Assembly: GCA_013076295.1 (NCBI GenBank)
Contig: RQOL01000024.1
Span: 310,001-374,000 of the forward strand
DNA: 64,000 nucleotides
Origin: Sanderia malayensis
Lineage: Eukaryota; Cnidaria; Scyphozoa; Semaeostomeae; Pelagiidae
Reading direction: 5' to 3'
Below the pieces are notes generated by a model. That model was not told the DNA's origin. It saw nothing but the letters and a program-made list of their open reading frames with translations, and made no database searches. Shown in pieces: positions 23,357 to 35,900 of this stretch. Position 1 is the stretch's first letter. Each line of letters starts with the position of its first letter. Position numbers and translations under genes: made by a program.

Positions 23357-26193
23357 ATGTTTAGCTCAGGAAATAACATGGAGAGTATCCTTTATTCCAC
23401 TATTAAGCACCAGTTAATTCAGTTCCAAAGAGAATATGATTAAACAGATCTAATTTTAACTCGGACAATATGTAAAAATATGTTGTTATTTTGTCTAAAG
23501 CTATTCTTTCTGAACTATCTGAAACGTTTCTTAACTTTCATCAGAACATCTCTTTAACTTAAAGGTAAGAACAGTTTTCTATTACATTAGGATGATAAAC
23601 CATGACTATCTTTGTTTTGTTATACAAGAAATTGTTTGTATTAGTTGATATTTTTGTAGATTCTTGAGCTTTGCAGCAAATTAGTTGTTAACAAAAGGTT
23701 TTTTCTGCTCTAGTTTGCTGCTAAAAATCTGGAAAGGCAGGCCAAAAAATGCGAAAAAGAAGAGAAAGCAGAAAAATTGAAATTAAAAAGGGTATAAATC
23801 ATTGTCTAAACCTTGAATGAAGCTTTTTTGATTTATCTCAACATTCGCATCTAAACTCCATTATGTTTTTATACCATTTTTCTCAGGCAATCCAAAAAGG
23901 AAATTTAGAGGGAGCAAGGATCCATGGAGAGAATTCTATTAGACAGAAAATCAGGTATTGACCATCCCCAGATAGATTTACCAGTCATGCATAAACTTGC
24001 TTTGTAGCATCACAACTCAAAATCGAGACAATGTTGCTGAGAGTGAAACAACTGAAATTGCTATTTCTGGTATTTTTTCTATTTCTCAGGCTCTGAACTA
24101 TCTGCGAATGGGTTCAAGAATCGACGCAGTGGCCCAGCGCGTCCAAACTGCTTGCACAACAAAACAGGTATCGTAGCAGCTAATTTTATTACCCACACAT
24201 TCTGTAATTATCCAACGACTTGAATCCATAACAACCCCTGATATGCTGTAAATCCTTGAATAGCCCCTTGGGTCTTTTGTTCAAAAAAATATTTCAACTT
24301 AATTTTTCTTCAACATTAATCCTTATGAAACTACAGTATGCAGTTAATTATTGAAGTTCCTGGTCTAAACTTGCTGCTATTTATAATGCATTCACTACAT
24401 GGCCTAAATTTTGTTGCAAATGATTTTCACAACAGGGGCTTACTTAAGGGGGTTTATATGGAGGTGGGAGCTTATTCAAGGAGTTACAGTAAGCATCTGT
24501 GTACACGTTTATTATGAGACCTTGACCTTTATGATTTTTAAGAAACCTAGCTAAAGCCCTACTAGTAAAAGTTTCTTAAATTTTCTATTGTTTTCTATTG
24601 TTAAGGAAAACAAGAACAAAGGAATCTACAGTAATAAAGAATACTGTGGATACTTTAACTATTAACATATCATGATTAATCTTTGCAGGTCACACAATCA
24701 CTGGCTGGTGTAGTCAGATCAATGGACTCTGCAATGAAGTCAATGAATTTGGAAAAGGTAACTCGATACAAAACTGTTTTTTAAGGTTTTACTGAAAGGT
24801 TAATAAAGCTTCTTACCTTTAAGGTAACTCCATTGTCCTGTACAATGCTAAACTGCTTATGACTTGGTTTTTTTGTAGATGTCTGGCTTGATGGACAAGT
24901 TTGAGAAACAATTTGAAGATCTTGATGTACAAACTGGATACATGGAAAATGCAATGGGAGATACAACTACACTCACAGTTCCTCAGGTAACAACTATGCT
25001 TGTTTTGGTAAAATTTTTGAAGCTCTTCAAAGTGTAGGTCTTATATTTCGTCAATGCTTTGTGATATTTCTTTTTGGTTTGGTTGGTATTTCCATGGCTC
25101 TCTCTGTCCTTCTTGGAACTTCAATCTCAACAGGATATATATACAAGGATATATAGGGATTTACATAACTTTTAGGGCTTGCTGCTAATCTATTATTCTT
25201 TTTTTCACCACCAGGGTCAAGTTGACAATCTCATGCAACAGGTTGCAGATGAGCATGGGTAATATTGTTTATCTAATTTGGTTTAATCTTTTCAACTTGT
25301 GTTTGCAATTATTTTTGGCTTTCTGCTGCCATTTCGTACATCATGCATTGTAATTGGCTGATGATGCAGTCAACCCTCACAAAGCAGACACCATGACTAT
25401 GAGTACCAGATTCTCTTTCCTGTTTTCCTTATTGGGGGCTACTCCGCAGTACCACATACTGCACAATTTCATACAGAAATCTTACGTTTAGTAGGGATAT
25501 AAAATCACTTTCTGCTTTAACAAGGTCCACTCCATAGAAGCGTTAGCTCAGAGAAAGTGTTGATTATACCAGAATTCTGAAACTATATTCTGGTTGATTG
25601 GTCTTAATTCAAAACCGTCCAGAACGAGAGTTGACTTTACACAACTCAAGTTGTGCGTAATGAAGCGGATTGTTGAACCTCAACATGCTACACATCATTG
25701 ATCATTATCACCAATGGAATTAACACAAGCATTTGTTTATTCCATTGATCATTATTGAACATTGTAAGCAAAGCAACCTGGTAACAGCTGCAACAACGAA
25801 TTTATTTTACAGTCTCGAATTGAACATGGAACTACCTCAAGGTGAAATGGGTTCCATTGGTCAAGCCAGCGCAGCAACCACTGCTTCGCAGGAGCAGGTA
25901 AGTTTTTCTTCCAAATATAACTCTATGACAAAAAATCAAACGTTGGTGATACGAGGTGGAATTTTCGTCTTCCAAATAACTCTATGACAAAAACTCAGAA
26001 GTGGATGATATGAAGTGGAATTTTTACGGGGGTGAATCACAAATGTCATGCTTACACCCTTCGTTGGGGTGACTTTATTGGGGTAATGAATTTAATGCTT
26101 AATAGGCATGAAAAAGACCGGGGTAACGTCTCATTCTTTTTGTTTTAGGATGAATTGTCTGCTCGTCTTGCAAGACTTCGATCCGATGTTTAA
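23357..26193 (+). CDS. CHMP1B: CHMP1B-like ESCRT-III subunit
   Basis: Ten exons: 23357-23384, 23545-23564, 23714-23791, 23887-23954, 24090-24167, 24689-24757, 24879-24986, 25215-25258, 25813-25897, 26149-26193. The 20-base second exon completes NMEKHLFNLK, the conserved CHMP1B start. Later exons give FAAKNLERQAKKCEKEEKAE, SGLMDKFEKQFEDLDVQTG and LELNMELPQGEMGS. The last exon gives the MIT-interacting motif DELSARLARLRSDV before TAA. ESCRT-III subunits polymerise on membranes for endosomal sorting and abscission and recruit VPS4 and spastin through that motif. Exon 4 is 68 bases where 69 are needed: the A-run before TCAG lacks one base (expected RQKNQ), so the frame breaks there. With that base restored the product would be about 207 residues, close to the family's 199. 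ATG 23378 is an alternative start. Confidence 0.93.
24244..24492. mobile_element. MITE of the C/G-tract family in a CHMP1B intron
   Basis: The ends are inverted: CTGTAAATCCTTGAATAGCC on the left against TTATTCAAGGAGTTACAG on the right. Inside are AGCCCC and GGGGCTTA tracts. It lies in the intron between exons 5 and 6 and is the clearest complete member of the repeat family seen elsewhere as fragments. Confidence 0.6.
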
Positions 26194-26984
26194 GAACATT
26201 TTAATACAGTAAACAGCTGTATATCAGAATCTGCCAATTTTGCATCCAACCTATTATTCAAAAACAGTGTACCATTGTTTCTTCTATTGTTTTGACCAAT
26301 AATTGAGAATTGTGGCCGTAATCCATTGGTTCTTATGTACGGGTGTTTACCTATATCAGCAGTTTTCCTAGAACTCGATATTATCACTGTTGTATTTCCA
26401 GTAATTCATAAATTATCATCATCTACTCTTTTTTATCACTGCAATAAATTCTAATTATGTTTATGTGTTCAATTATATGCTTCAATAATTAATATCTAAT
26501 TGTATACGTAGGTTATTTTGATTTCGAAACATTTTCAAAGCTTTTCTAATTTACTTCAAGTTTTCCAAAGACTTATGTACAAATCAGGCCAAGTTATCTG
26601 ATTTCGAAAATATCAATGGTTGTCAAGGACAATCTTCAGTTCTTTTTATATGTAGTGTTTCTTTAGTATAAAGATCGCCACAGTACCGATACGACACTAT
26701 CTTTGGATAAGGTCCTTTTTTCCTTTCGACGCTAAAATTTTGCTCTCCCTCTGGTATTAGAAGAAGCAATTTCGGTAATTGTGTTGCAGAAATGGATGAT
26801 TAATTGTTCTATTATTTTGCAATTCGCATTCTTCTAGTTGGAAAAAATGTCATTTCACGTTTATTATTTTCGAGACAATTCTATCGCTATCAACTCGAAT
26901 AGCTCACGAATCTTCACAAGAGAATGATTATATCGTACCTCTACCCAGTCCCCTTCTATTGACAACAGATACGGTGAGCTTTGT

Positions 26985-27713
26985 ATAGCGAAACCTCCAT
27001 TAATGGAGTCTTCTATGCAAAGAAAACCTCCAAACAACCGGGAAATTTGTGTGGTCCCAAGTTTCACGTCGTCATTTCTTTGTAAAAGCAACCTCTATTC
27101 AACAGAAACCTCTTAATAACGGGCAACGGACAATCTTTTCTACGTAAGCTGTCCATGATATTTCTCCATGATGTATTCATGGAGAAAAACCTCTTTATAG
27201 CGACCAGGTGCTTTGTCATGAATAACAGTGGCGGCGCCAGGGGGGAATGGGGGGGGGACTAGTCCCCCCACTTTTTCAGAAAGATGGTCTCTGAGATTCA
27301 TGCAAATCCGATGAGAAAATTGGGGGGGGGGGGTAGGCCTACGTTCTGTGAATTGGACATGTAAAACGTCTATATTTGAAATCATATATCAGCTTAAAAT
27401 TCATAGAGCATATATCATCTTCTCCCGTGAATTCCCATCTTGGAAGGGAATTCTCCGACGTTTTCCGACGTTCAACGCTGCTATAACCGGCCATTGCGTG
27501 CGTGCCTTCGGCACGCCATGTACCCTAGAGCAGCAAGACGCAATTTTTAAAAACTTCTTGCGCACCGGGAAAAATCCCCCCCACTTTTTTGAAGCTGGCG
27601 CCGCCACTGAATAATATATACAATTATTGACACCTTTATACGGCGGACACCTTTCTATAACGGACAATAAATTTGGTCCCACTTGTTTCTGTTGCATGAA
27701 GGTTTCACTGTAT
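26985..27713. mobile_element. Old Tc1/mariner-like MITE, interrupted by a second MITE
   Basis: The right end reads GAAGGTTTCACTGTATA, i.e. TACAGTGAAACCTTC on the other strand, with ACGGACACC- and ACGGACAAT-type subterminal motifs. Matching AACCTC/ACGGGCAACGGACAATC motifs occur inverted at 27000-27135. Such TACAGTGAAACC ends are usual in Tc1/mariner MITEs. The 27226-27609 element is inserted in its middle. Confidence 0.55.
27226..27609. mobile_element. hAT-like MITE (CAGTGGCGGCGCCAG ends) with 5-bp duplication
   Basis: The 15-base perfect inverted ends CAGTGGCGGCGCCAG (27226-27240) and CTGGCGCCGCCACTG (27595-27609) are flanked by AATAA on both sides. CAGTGGCG starts are characteristic of hAT-type elements. 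It is nested in the Tc1/mariner-like MITE. No ORF of transposase type. Confidence 0.8.
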
Positions 27714-27814
27714 AATTAACCTTATGACATATCAAATAAAATAATAACGAAGATTTTATGCCAAATTATGCACCGATTTTGCCAATACAATTGAGCAGCG
27801 ACATTTATGTTCAA

Positions 27815-27884
27815 TCCCGTGTGGTCTAGTGGTTAGGATCCGGCGCTCTCACCGCCGTGGCCGGGTTCGATTCCCCGCACGGGA
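27815..27884 (+). tRNA. tRNA-Glu (anticodon CTC)
   Basis: The acceptor stem TCCCGTG/CACGGGA pairs perfectly. The anticodon stem CGGCG/CGCCG is perfect, with loop CTCTCAC giving anticodon CTC at 27848-27850. The A box TGGTCTAGTGG and B box GGTTCGATTCC fit the RNA polymerase III consensus, and a run of T follows at 27889-27894 as a terminator. At 70 bases it is shorter than usual: the variable loop has only three bases and the T stem has one C-C mismatch. It may be a weakened or pseudo copy, though an indel error is also possible in this noisy stretch. Confidence 0.85.
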
Positions 27885-27888
27885 GAAT

Positions 27889-27894
27889 TTTTTA
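27889..27894 (+). terminator. Pol III T-run terminator of tRNA-Glu
   Basis: TTTTTT four bases beyond the tRNA 3' end, the usual RNA polymerase III stop. Confidence 0.7.
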
Positions 27895-27956
27895 ACATTT
27901 ATGCAAGCTTATGGACTAATTTAATTTTATATACATAATTCCAGCACCCTGGGGAA

Positions 27957-28111
27957 GCGTGAAAATGTTCGAATTACAAAAAGTTCGAATTATAGAGGCT
28001 TGTTTTATAAGAATTGGTTCATTAGTGATCCTTGAAGGTACGGAGAATTTAGTTCGAATTAGATAGAGTTCGAATTACACGAGTTCGAACTATGCAGAAT
28101 TGACTGTATGG
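27957..28111. mobile_element. Tc1/mariner-type MITE with repeated GTTCGAATTA motifs
   Basis: Five copies of TTCGAA(T/C)TA occur in both orientations and the right end is AGAATTGACTGTAT, i.e. ATACAGTCAATTCT on the other strand. This is the typical end of TACAGT-starting mariner MITEs. The left end is eroded. Confidence 0.5.
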
Positions 28112-29364
28112 ACAATTCACGCAACTTGTCTATGAAATACACTTAGTGAGCATAAGTTACGCACAAAACAAAGGTAAACAGTGGTAAACAAAGACTGAAA
28201 CTGAAAATTATAAAGGTCAAGACAGTTACATGACAAATCTTTGCATTTTTCTAAATTTCACAACATTCTCTTTTAAATGAGAGAGAATTTGCGTGGCTTT
28301 GAGTGACAGAAATTATAATTATTGGCGTTTTAATTACTCCACTTCGATAAATTTTTGTGAACATTTTTTAAGGGACCTCTTCGCAATTTTCTTTAAATAT
28401 TATTATAAAACAATATGATATAGTTTAAATGATGTTTTCACTTGAAAATTTATGAAATTTTGAGTATATTTATGCTAAAGAAATTCGCTATTGAAACCCG
28501 TTTGGTAGTCTTACATTGTTATGTAAATTTTCTTGCTCAGGCCTAGGGCCACTTCTAGACGCCATTTTTCATCAGGCGTTCGAATACTTTTAATACCTAA
28601 GTGTATATGTTATGTAATGTAAGGAAATTAACTTACCACGTCATTTCTTTCCTTAAACCATATAGTTAAGATGATATTTGCCTCAAATCTACAGCTAAAC
28701 TCTTCTTTCCTTGCAACTTTGGTTTGTTAATAATCTGAGTTATTTCTAGTATGAAACATTGTAGTGGAGTTCAACAATATCTTGCATTTATTCCACGTTT
28801 GGAAACAAAACAACAATAAAACATCCTTCTTTGAGAAATTATTTCGAAATTATGGCGAGATCTCATTGCTTTGAGTTGACTAAACAATAGCTAAGATCAT
28901 TCTCCAATCACATTACAGAACTATGATCAGCTGATGAAAAATGCTGGAAATTGATTGGTTAATTCTCATACATAGAGACGTGGTATGACGAATAAAATTA
29001 AAACAATGTTTGTTCCTTCGGGGATTCAAATGTACTTTAACTTTTCCAGCGTGTTTTGGAAATAAATGAATCCAACACCCAATTTCAATTAATATTTTCA
29101 TGCTTTTTAAAACTTGGTGCTGACAAACTCTCTGCTCAAGTAAAGTTTTTGAGGCTGAGCATTACACTGAAAAATCCAAGTTTTCATCTTGCAAACAAAT
29201 ATGTTACTTATCATTGCCAACACATGTACCGGTTTTTTACGAATCACGAGCAACAACAACAGAAAGAAGAACTAAGGGCAGTGGAGTTCATTAGAAGCGG
29301 AGGAAAGTGAACTTTAAAATATATCCTATTATGAATTCACTGAAAAATGATAAAATACATGCAA
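28112..29364. other. AT-rich intergenic stretch, no gene recognised
   Basis: An 84-codon plus-strand frame at 29056-29310 has no recognised domain and no splice context. Nothing else is supported. Confidence 0.4.
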
Positions 29365-29525
29365 TATGCTGAGAAAATTGCTTAATAACAAACCTAGAGA
29401 TTAGAAACTTGCTCAATAACATAGCTAGAGATTAGAAATATGCTCAATAACACACCTACATATTAGAAAATTGCTTAATAACATACCTACAGATTAGAAA
29501 TTTGCTTACTAACATACCTAAATAA
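29365..29525. repeat. Tandem repeat of about 37 bases downstream of SMC6
   Basis: About five imperfect copies built on TTGCTTAATAACATACCTA and GAGATTAGAAA. They lie 430-590 bases beyond the SMC6 stop on the transcribed side, so they could fall within its 3' untranslated region. Confidence 0.8.
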
Positions 29526-29952
29526 AATGATAAAAAATCAAATTCGCTTACGCTATGCAGGCTTCAACAAAACAAGAATAAAATCTATTTGGTATATTTA
29601 CAAATTGGGCAACGTATTGGTCAAATAAAAGTTCCAAACAGAATAGTGTATACACGAGGCTAATAGCCTCAAATCTCAAGAAATTGAAAGAATAGCAGGT
29701 TCATATTATAAAGGATACACAGTTTCTAAGTCTCCAAAAATTTGAGCACAGCAAGTAAAAAAAATTTAAACACCACCAACAGCACCAATTTCGTGCATGA
29801 AAATCCAGTCCTCAAATCATAAACTTTGGCATATTGAAACAACAACAGAACAGAAGATTATATTAGTATTTCGACATTACTGGGTGAATATTCCTCGTAT
29901 TCTTCTATTTGCTCCTGCACAGCTCTTCCATCGTGGCTGATGCGCAGCTCTT

Positions 29953-32900
29953 CTATTCTCTTCCCGCCACTGGTTGAAATGGAATGGTAGACTGGCCTCT
30001 TTCTGGATCTCTCATCTTGTATATCCTCACATTGCTACCACCAGAAATATTACTGTGTAATTAAAAAGACAAACTAATTAGTCACGACACATGCAACCCC
30101 CTGGATTCTGAACCTTTGCAACTCCAATTCACTATGAACTATTATGTTATACAGGGGGTACTGGAGGTACTGCTTACCTCATATCCTGCGGGTTAATAAA
30201 ATAAATTGCCGGTTATTCTGCTCTTTCGCCATTTTCAGCAACATTTCCATCGATATTCTGCGATTCACCATGTCCTAAAACAAACAAAAACAGCCATCTT
30301 TATGGAGCCTCTATCTCAATATAAAGCCTTGTTCTGAAAATAGTGTAATTATTCATCCGTCTTACCATAAAAACGTCAAATTCATCGAGAACACGAAATG
30401 GGGATTCCATAGCTTCCCATAATGCCATGATAAAACAGATTGTTGAAAGTGACCGCTCGCCACCAGAAAGAGATCGCGTGTCCTTCACAGCGGTTCCCTT
30501 AGTCTGCTCCACATTTACCTACAAAGAAATTTAGAATCATTTCAGACAACGCATGCAAGAGAGGCGGTCAAAAGTTGGACCAGTAATTCTTTCAACTTCC
30601 ATGCGATCGAGGCTCTGGCTGCATATACTCATGAAAACACAAACAAACTCACCATAATAGAAAGCGTTTCCTCGTCGTGGTCAATTTTCAATTTCCCAGA
30701 GTAGCCTCGTTGTGACAGGAGCATGGTGAAGTACATTCTCGCTCTGGAAACGATGTACCTTTGAAATTGAACGAACCGCTTCGCTCTGCGCTCCAAAACC
30801 TTATCGAGACGCTGCGAAGGAGATGAATACAAATCCTCGTCAAACAGTGAATAGTTTAGTTCGCTATACCGTGATGTTCGATTTATTAGTCGCGATCATT
30901 AGCTGTGTCGATATCTCGTGATATCATTAAAGCAAAAACCTAATGTTACCCCCTCCTAGAAATGTCAATTCGTTGCAATAAGAAATACAAAGAAACGAAA
31001 TCATTTCAGGAGTAAATGGTTCAGTCCAGTCTAATTCTACGATTGAATTTTCAAGTTGCAAAATAAAACCGCTTACCTTGTTGAACCTTTTGAAACTCTT
31101 CAAAGTGTCGCAAATGTCTTTATATTTCGTCATTGCTTCATGGTACTTTTTCGTGATTTCTTCAGCATTGCCACGGCTAAAAAAGCAATTTCAGACATGG
31201 AATCCCTTCCAGCATCGCTGTTTCAGGACTTCATATACATTGTTAAAAGCCCTTTCGCAACATTATGGGTACAAATGCAATACCGTCCTCAATTAACCCC
31301 AGGACTTATTTCGCAAAATATATTTTAGGATGGGGGCTTATTCGAGGGAGGGGGTATTCGAGAGAGGGGGTTATTCGAGGGAGGGGGTCATTCGGGGGAG
31401 GGGGTCATTCGAGGAGGGGGTTATTCGAGGGAGCGGGTTATTCGAGGGAGCGGGTTAGTCGAGGGAGGGGGTTATTCGAGGGAGGGGGCTTATTCGAAGA
31501 GGGGGTTATTCGAGGGAGGGGGTTATTTGAGGGTGGGGCTATTCGGGGTGGGGGCTTAGTTGAGGACATAACGATAGGACTCTGTTGATACAACTTACTC
31601 TCTCTCTTCGCTGTGAACTCTCTTGTCGATCTGCGTTATCTCACTCTCCAGATTTTTGACTTTCCTCTCCGACGTTATTTCCTCGCAATAACTCTTAGCT
31701 TGCTCGTAAGTCGTCTGCGAAATGAACGCCAAATATAGATTAGCATTGCAAGCTTTGATAGAGCCAGCGGCCGGTAAAACACTGGAACAAGCCCGCAAAG
31801 CTGCATGCCATGGCAATACAGGTACAAGCTTCGGATAAGCACCCGGGCGCTTATCAATTTATTCAACTTTAAACAAGGCGTTAATTACAGATGACGTTTG
31901 ATAAAGATGGCGTTTATTAAATTTCTTTTTCGAAGCTCTGGGCGTTTATTACATATTGGATATCAAAGGGTCGTGGGGTTTATGCCAAGCATAACATTAT
32001 AATGGCTACTCACATTATATTTTTCCTCCAGTTTGTCAGCAATTTTCTTCACTTCTGCAATTTTTCGCATCAGCTCGGTTTCTTGCCCTCGTAAAATTTC
32101 CTATCCGATTTCAACTGTTGAATATCGTTAACAATTTTGTTCAGATCTTCCTGTAAATCAAAGCCACGGTAGAGCTATCATCAGAATGAGGCTCTTAATA
32201 TTGTAAAAGCGACCTTAAGCCCAATTTTCCAGAGGAGGCTTATTAAAGAGGGGGTTTAATATCATTCTCACCCTCATCGGCTCCATTCTATTCGTTAGAT
32301 CTTCGATCATTGTTTTCAGCTCGCCATCTTTCGCTTGTTGTTCCTGCACTGAAGACTTTCTCAGTTCCATTTCTTGCTTCTCTTTTCAACCTGAAAAAGA
32401 AAATACAGTAAGCAGGTCAAGGATTAATTTAAGGTGCAGTGATGACCAATTTGTGCAGTGATGAATCAAAAATGTGCAGTGATGAAACAAGTTTTGTGCA
32501 GTGATGAAATGTTTCACTTTTTGATTTTTGCAGCCATAAAATACTTAAATTACTGTGTCAATTCCATCTTCGTAGGCCTTCGTATTTAAAATAACAATCA
32601 CTGCCGTTTTCAAAATACAATTGAAACTGCCCCATTTGCCTGTTGTACCAGGTGACACGGTTTCTTAAATTTGACGGAAATTACTACTATAGTTTCCAGG
32701 GCCTAATTTAGTGTTGTTTTCCCCACGTTTTGTGGTCTTGGAATTCCAAAATGTGGTCTTGGAAATTAAAAAGTGTGGATGGGGTTTTGGGGGATCGCCA
32801 GGAACGTGGCAGCAATGCCAGATTCCGCAGACGTTGAGCGCTTGATCAGTACTTGCAACAAATTTTTATCTGACACCATTCCCATTTCTACTCTATATTA

Positions 32901-35900
32901 CTGTGCAGATGAAGAATTTTCAGGATTCTAAGCCACTTTAAGACCTTAGGAATGGCGAAATCTCATGAGCTACCGGGGGCTCTGCCCCTGGACCCCTTAC
33001 TTTACTGGTCTCTTGGTCTCTTATAAAACTCTTATTTTCTTTCCACAAGAAATCCAGTCAAATGTTATTGCCACACCTTTTTACCACACCCTGTTGATCA
33101 GGAAAACTGTGATTTATGCTGTTTTGTGCAGTGATGAAAACTCCTTAAATTAATGCCTGAAGCAGGTCGCAGTTTGTACTATTTAGAAGTAGCAACAATG
33201 GCAATAGTCTGGTACTAGTATAATAGACTGGTAATTGTCTGGTAGAAATCAAATTTTAACTGACGTCAGCCTGACTGAGTAGAATTGACAGCCAGTATCC
33301 AATTGGCTAAGCCTTAAAACAACTTCATAGTTCGGTTTTGCATTAGGTATTAGTTGTTGGTAACAGCAGCAGTAGAATATTTCTGCTCAATACGGGTAAT
33401 AATGGTTCTTATGCTAGTCATGATTATTGCTATGATGAGGATTATGATTATAATTATTATCATGATAATGTTTATGGTTATGATGATGATTACGATTATT
33501 GTGATTATGATCAATCTCATACCTGCTTTTTAAGTTCGTCAATTTTCGTTTCGTATTGTTCAAGATCTTCCTCCTAAAAAGACAAGCACCAGAAGGATGA
33601 AAGTCCAAATCAAATATTTTCTGCCTCTGAAGTAAAAGAGTCAAAGTTAGTGCAACGAAAAAAGCAACATAAATGGAAAGCTCACCAATGATGTTACATC
33701 AGGTAATCTCTCTTCTTCATAAGAAGCCATATCTTGAATTTCCTTGCAAAAAACGTGGCGAAAAATGAAACTTGTTAACTTCTTTTAGTCCGGCCTAGCT
33801 TTCTTTACATATTCCTCCTACTTAAATCTTTCTGTGATAAATTCCCGTTATAAACTTATTATTATCATTACCTTCTTGTATAAAGAAACTCTATAGGAAT
33901 AAAAGCGAAGTGAAGAGAAAAAGAGAGATAGTTTTGAAGAAAAGAAGAGAGCGAGAGAGAGAATTGTCTTTTCAAAAACAGAATTTAAATTGTTAATAAG
34001 TAAACTTAGAAAGAAATGAAATATAGTTTGTCAAGGTGGCAAAGTTTGTTTGTTATTCTAAAGCAAAACACGCCTTGGTTGGCCTTGAAGTTTGCGTTGA
34101 ATTTTGGGCCTACGTGCGGTAACATTTCTTCAAATTTTCTTCTCAAAGTTGCATGAATACTTACAATGTTCAGTTTGTTAATTTGCTGTTGTTCGTAATT
34201 GCATTTCTTTTTCGTTTTTTGTAACTCATGCTAAAACAATCAAGAAAACACAAGACTATTAAATATATTTGAAAGGTAATCGGATTTAGCCACAATAGAA
34301 CCTTGATGGTAACAAATGGTATTTCGTTGTGTCAGGAGCTCGATGAACATCGATGCTCGATGAGGAAAAATTTCACAGGACAAGATGCAAAATATTTCAT
34401 AATTGGAATCCATTTGCATTAGAAAACCGCTATTACAGACTCCACAATTGAAAACACAGAATAGCTTGAACCTCGGATATCGAGCAATTTCCATCTGTCC
34501 CTTGGAGGTTCGAGTTCGGTTCCGAAAAAGAAATCGGTTTGGTTCCGAAAAAGAAATTGGAGTTTGGCTCCGAAAAATGAAACAAAGAAACAGCATACCT
34601 GCAAATCTTTGACCTCTCTTTCATTCCGAGAAAGAGACTCCCGGATGTGACGCAACTTATCTTGGGTTCCTGCGATCTCTTCTTGATATCGCCTACAATG
34701 AGTAGATTAAATGGTGATAAGAACCCCGGGAAATCCCACACAACACCGTTATACACAATGCACAGAATACTTGTCGACGGGGGTAAGTTGCTTTATCAAA
34801 CTGAGAGTGCATGGTAATATAGAATTAAGGAGGATTCAAAGACGATTGTAGTTAATAAGAGCAGCGTTTATCGAGATCATACTGTGTTTCAATGCCACGT
34901 ACCTTATATCGCTTTCAACACTGGCTTTCAGATAGCATGCTTGGGGGTGTTTATTGGAATAGTACTTAGTGCTAGCCCCACCAATTACTTCATCGCCAAC
35001 CAATGTAAACGCCTGCAAAACAACATGATATATAAAGGTTAACAATCAAGGCAAAGAGTAGAGCGCCTGCCGATAGACATATTGCAGTGCTTAGTAAAGG
35101 GCGCAATGCGGTTTTAAGTACAGTGTTTTGCACAGTGTTTAGTGCAGTGTCAAGTACAGTGCATTGCACAGTGTGTAAAACATTATTTGAAACAATGTTT
35201 AGCAAAGTACTAGGCATGGAGTGTTTAGTAAAGCCTTTGTCATATTACAAAGCAGTACTGAGTAAAATGCTTGGCATAGGTATTCCTCAGGTACGAAATC
35301 ATGTGAAAAAAATCTACAACGCCATTGGAAGAATTGTATTTACCCGACTTGCACCGCGTGGTCTTTCATGCCAGATGACTTGCTGTGCCTCTTTCGAATT
35401 TTCTATCAGCAAAACAGATTCAATTCTCACCTTGGAAAAGAAAAGATAATTACTTACAACAATTTGGTGGAACCTTGATTATGATACAGTATGACATTAC
35501 AAAGAGCTTCCCAGCATTAAACAAACTGTCAGCAATTGTACGTTTATACATTGTGCTTTTAGCTGAAATGTCGTACGTACATTCCATAGATGCTGTTCAG
35601 GTATAAACTACCGTAAAAGCTGAATTTGGACCCCCTCTCTTGTTAATCCCCCATCGGGAGATTTCCCAGAGGACTTATTAAAGCCTTTACGGTGCGTGAA
35701 AATCAATATACAATTACCAATTGTATATTGATTGATTTATTGATTGAATTAGGTATTGGTTTATGCGCTAAGCACAAAGGGCCCACTGAATAGTTGGACT
35801 AATCGAAGCAGTGAGACCCTGGTCCTTCCTCTCGATGTGACCACACCTCTATGTATTTAGTATGTATTTGAATAGTTCACACCGTAAACTTCATGATAAA

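Noticed and set aside
29881..29990. Extended SMC6 C-terminus after a supposed frameshift ([14 protein letters not shown] frame)
   Set aside because: The unshifted frame ends [13 protein letters not shown], matching the usual SMC6 terminus, so no correction is needed there.
31265..31588. Gly/Arg-rich 107-codon frame resembling an RGG protein
   Set aside because: It is the G-run minisatellite read in one frame; there is no gene context.
33414..33644. His/Asn-rich frame ([12 protein letters not shown])
   Set aside because: It reads an ATGATTATGATT microsatellite plus an SMC6 exon in the wrong frame.
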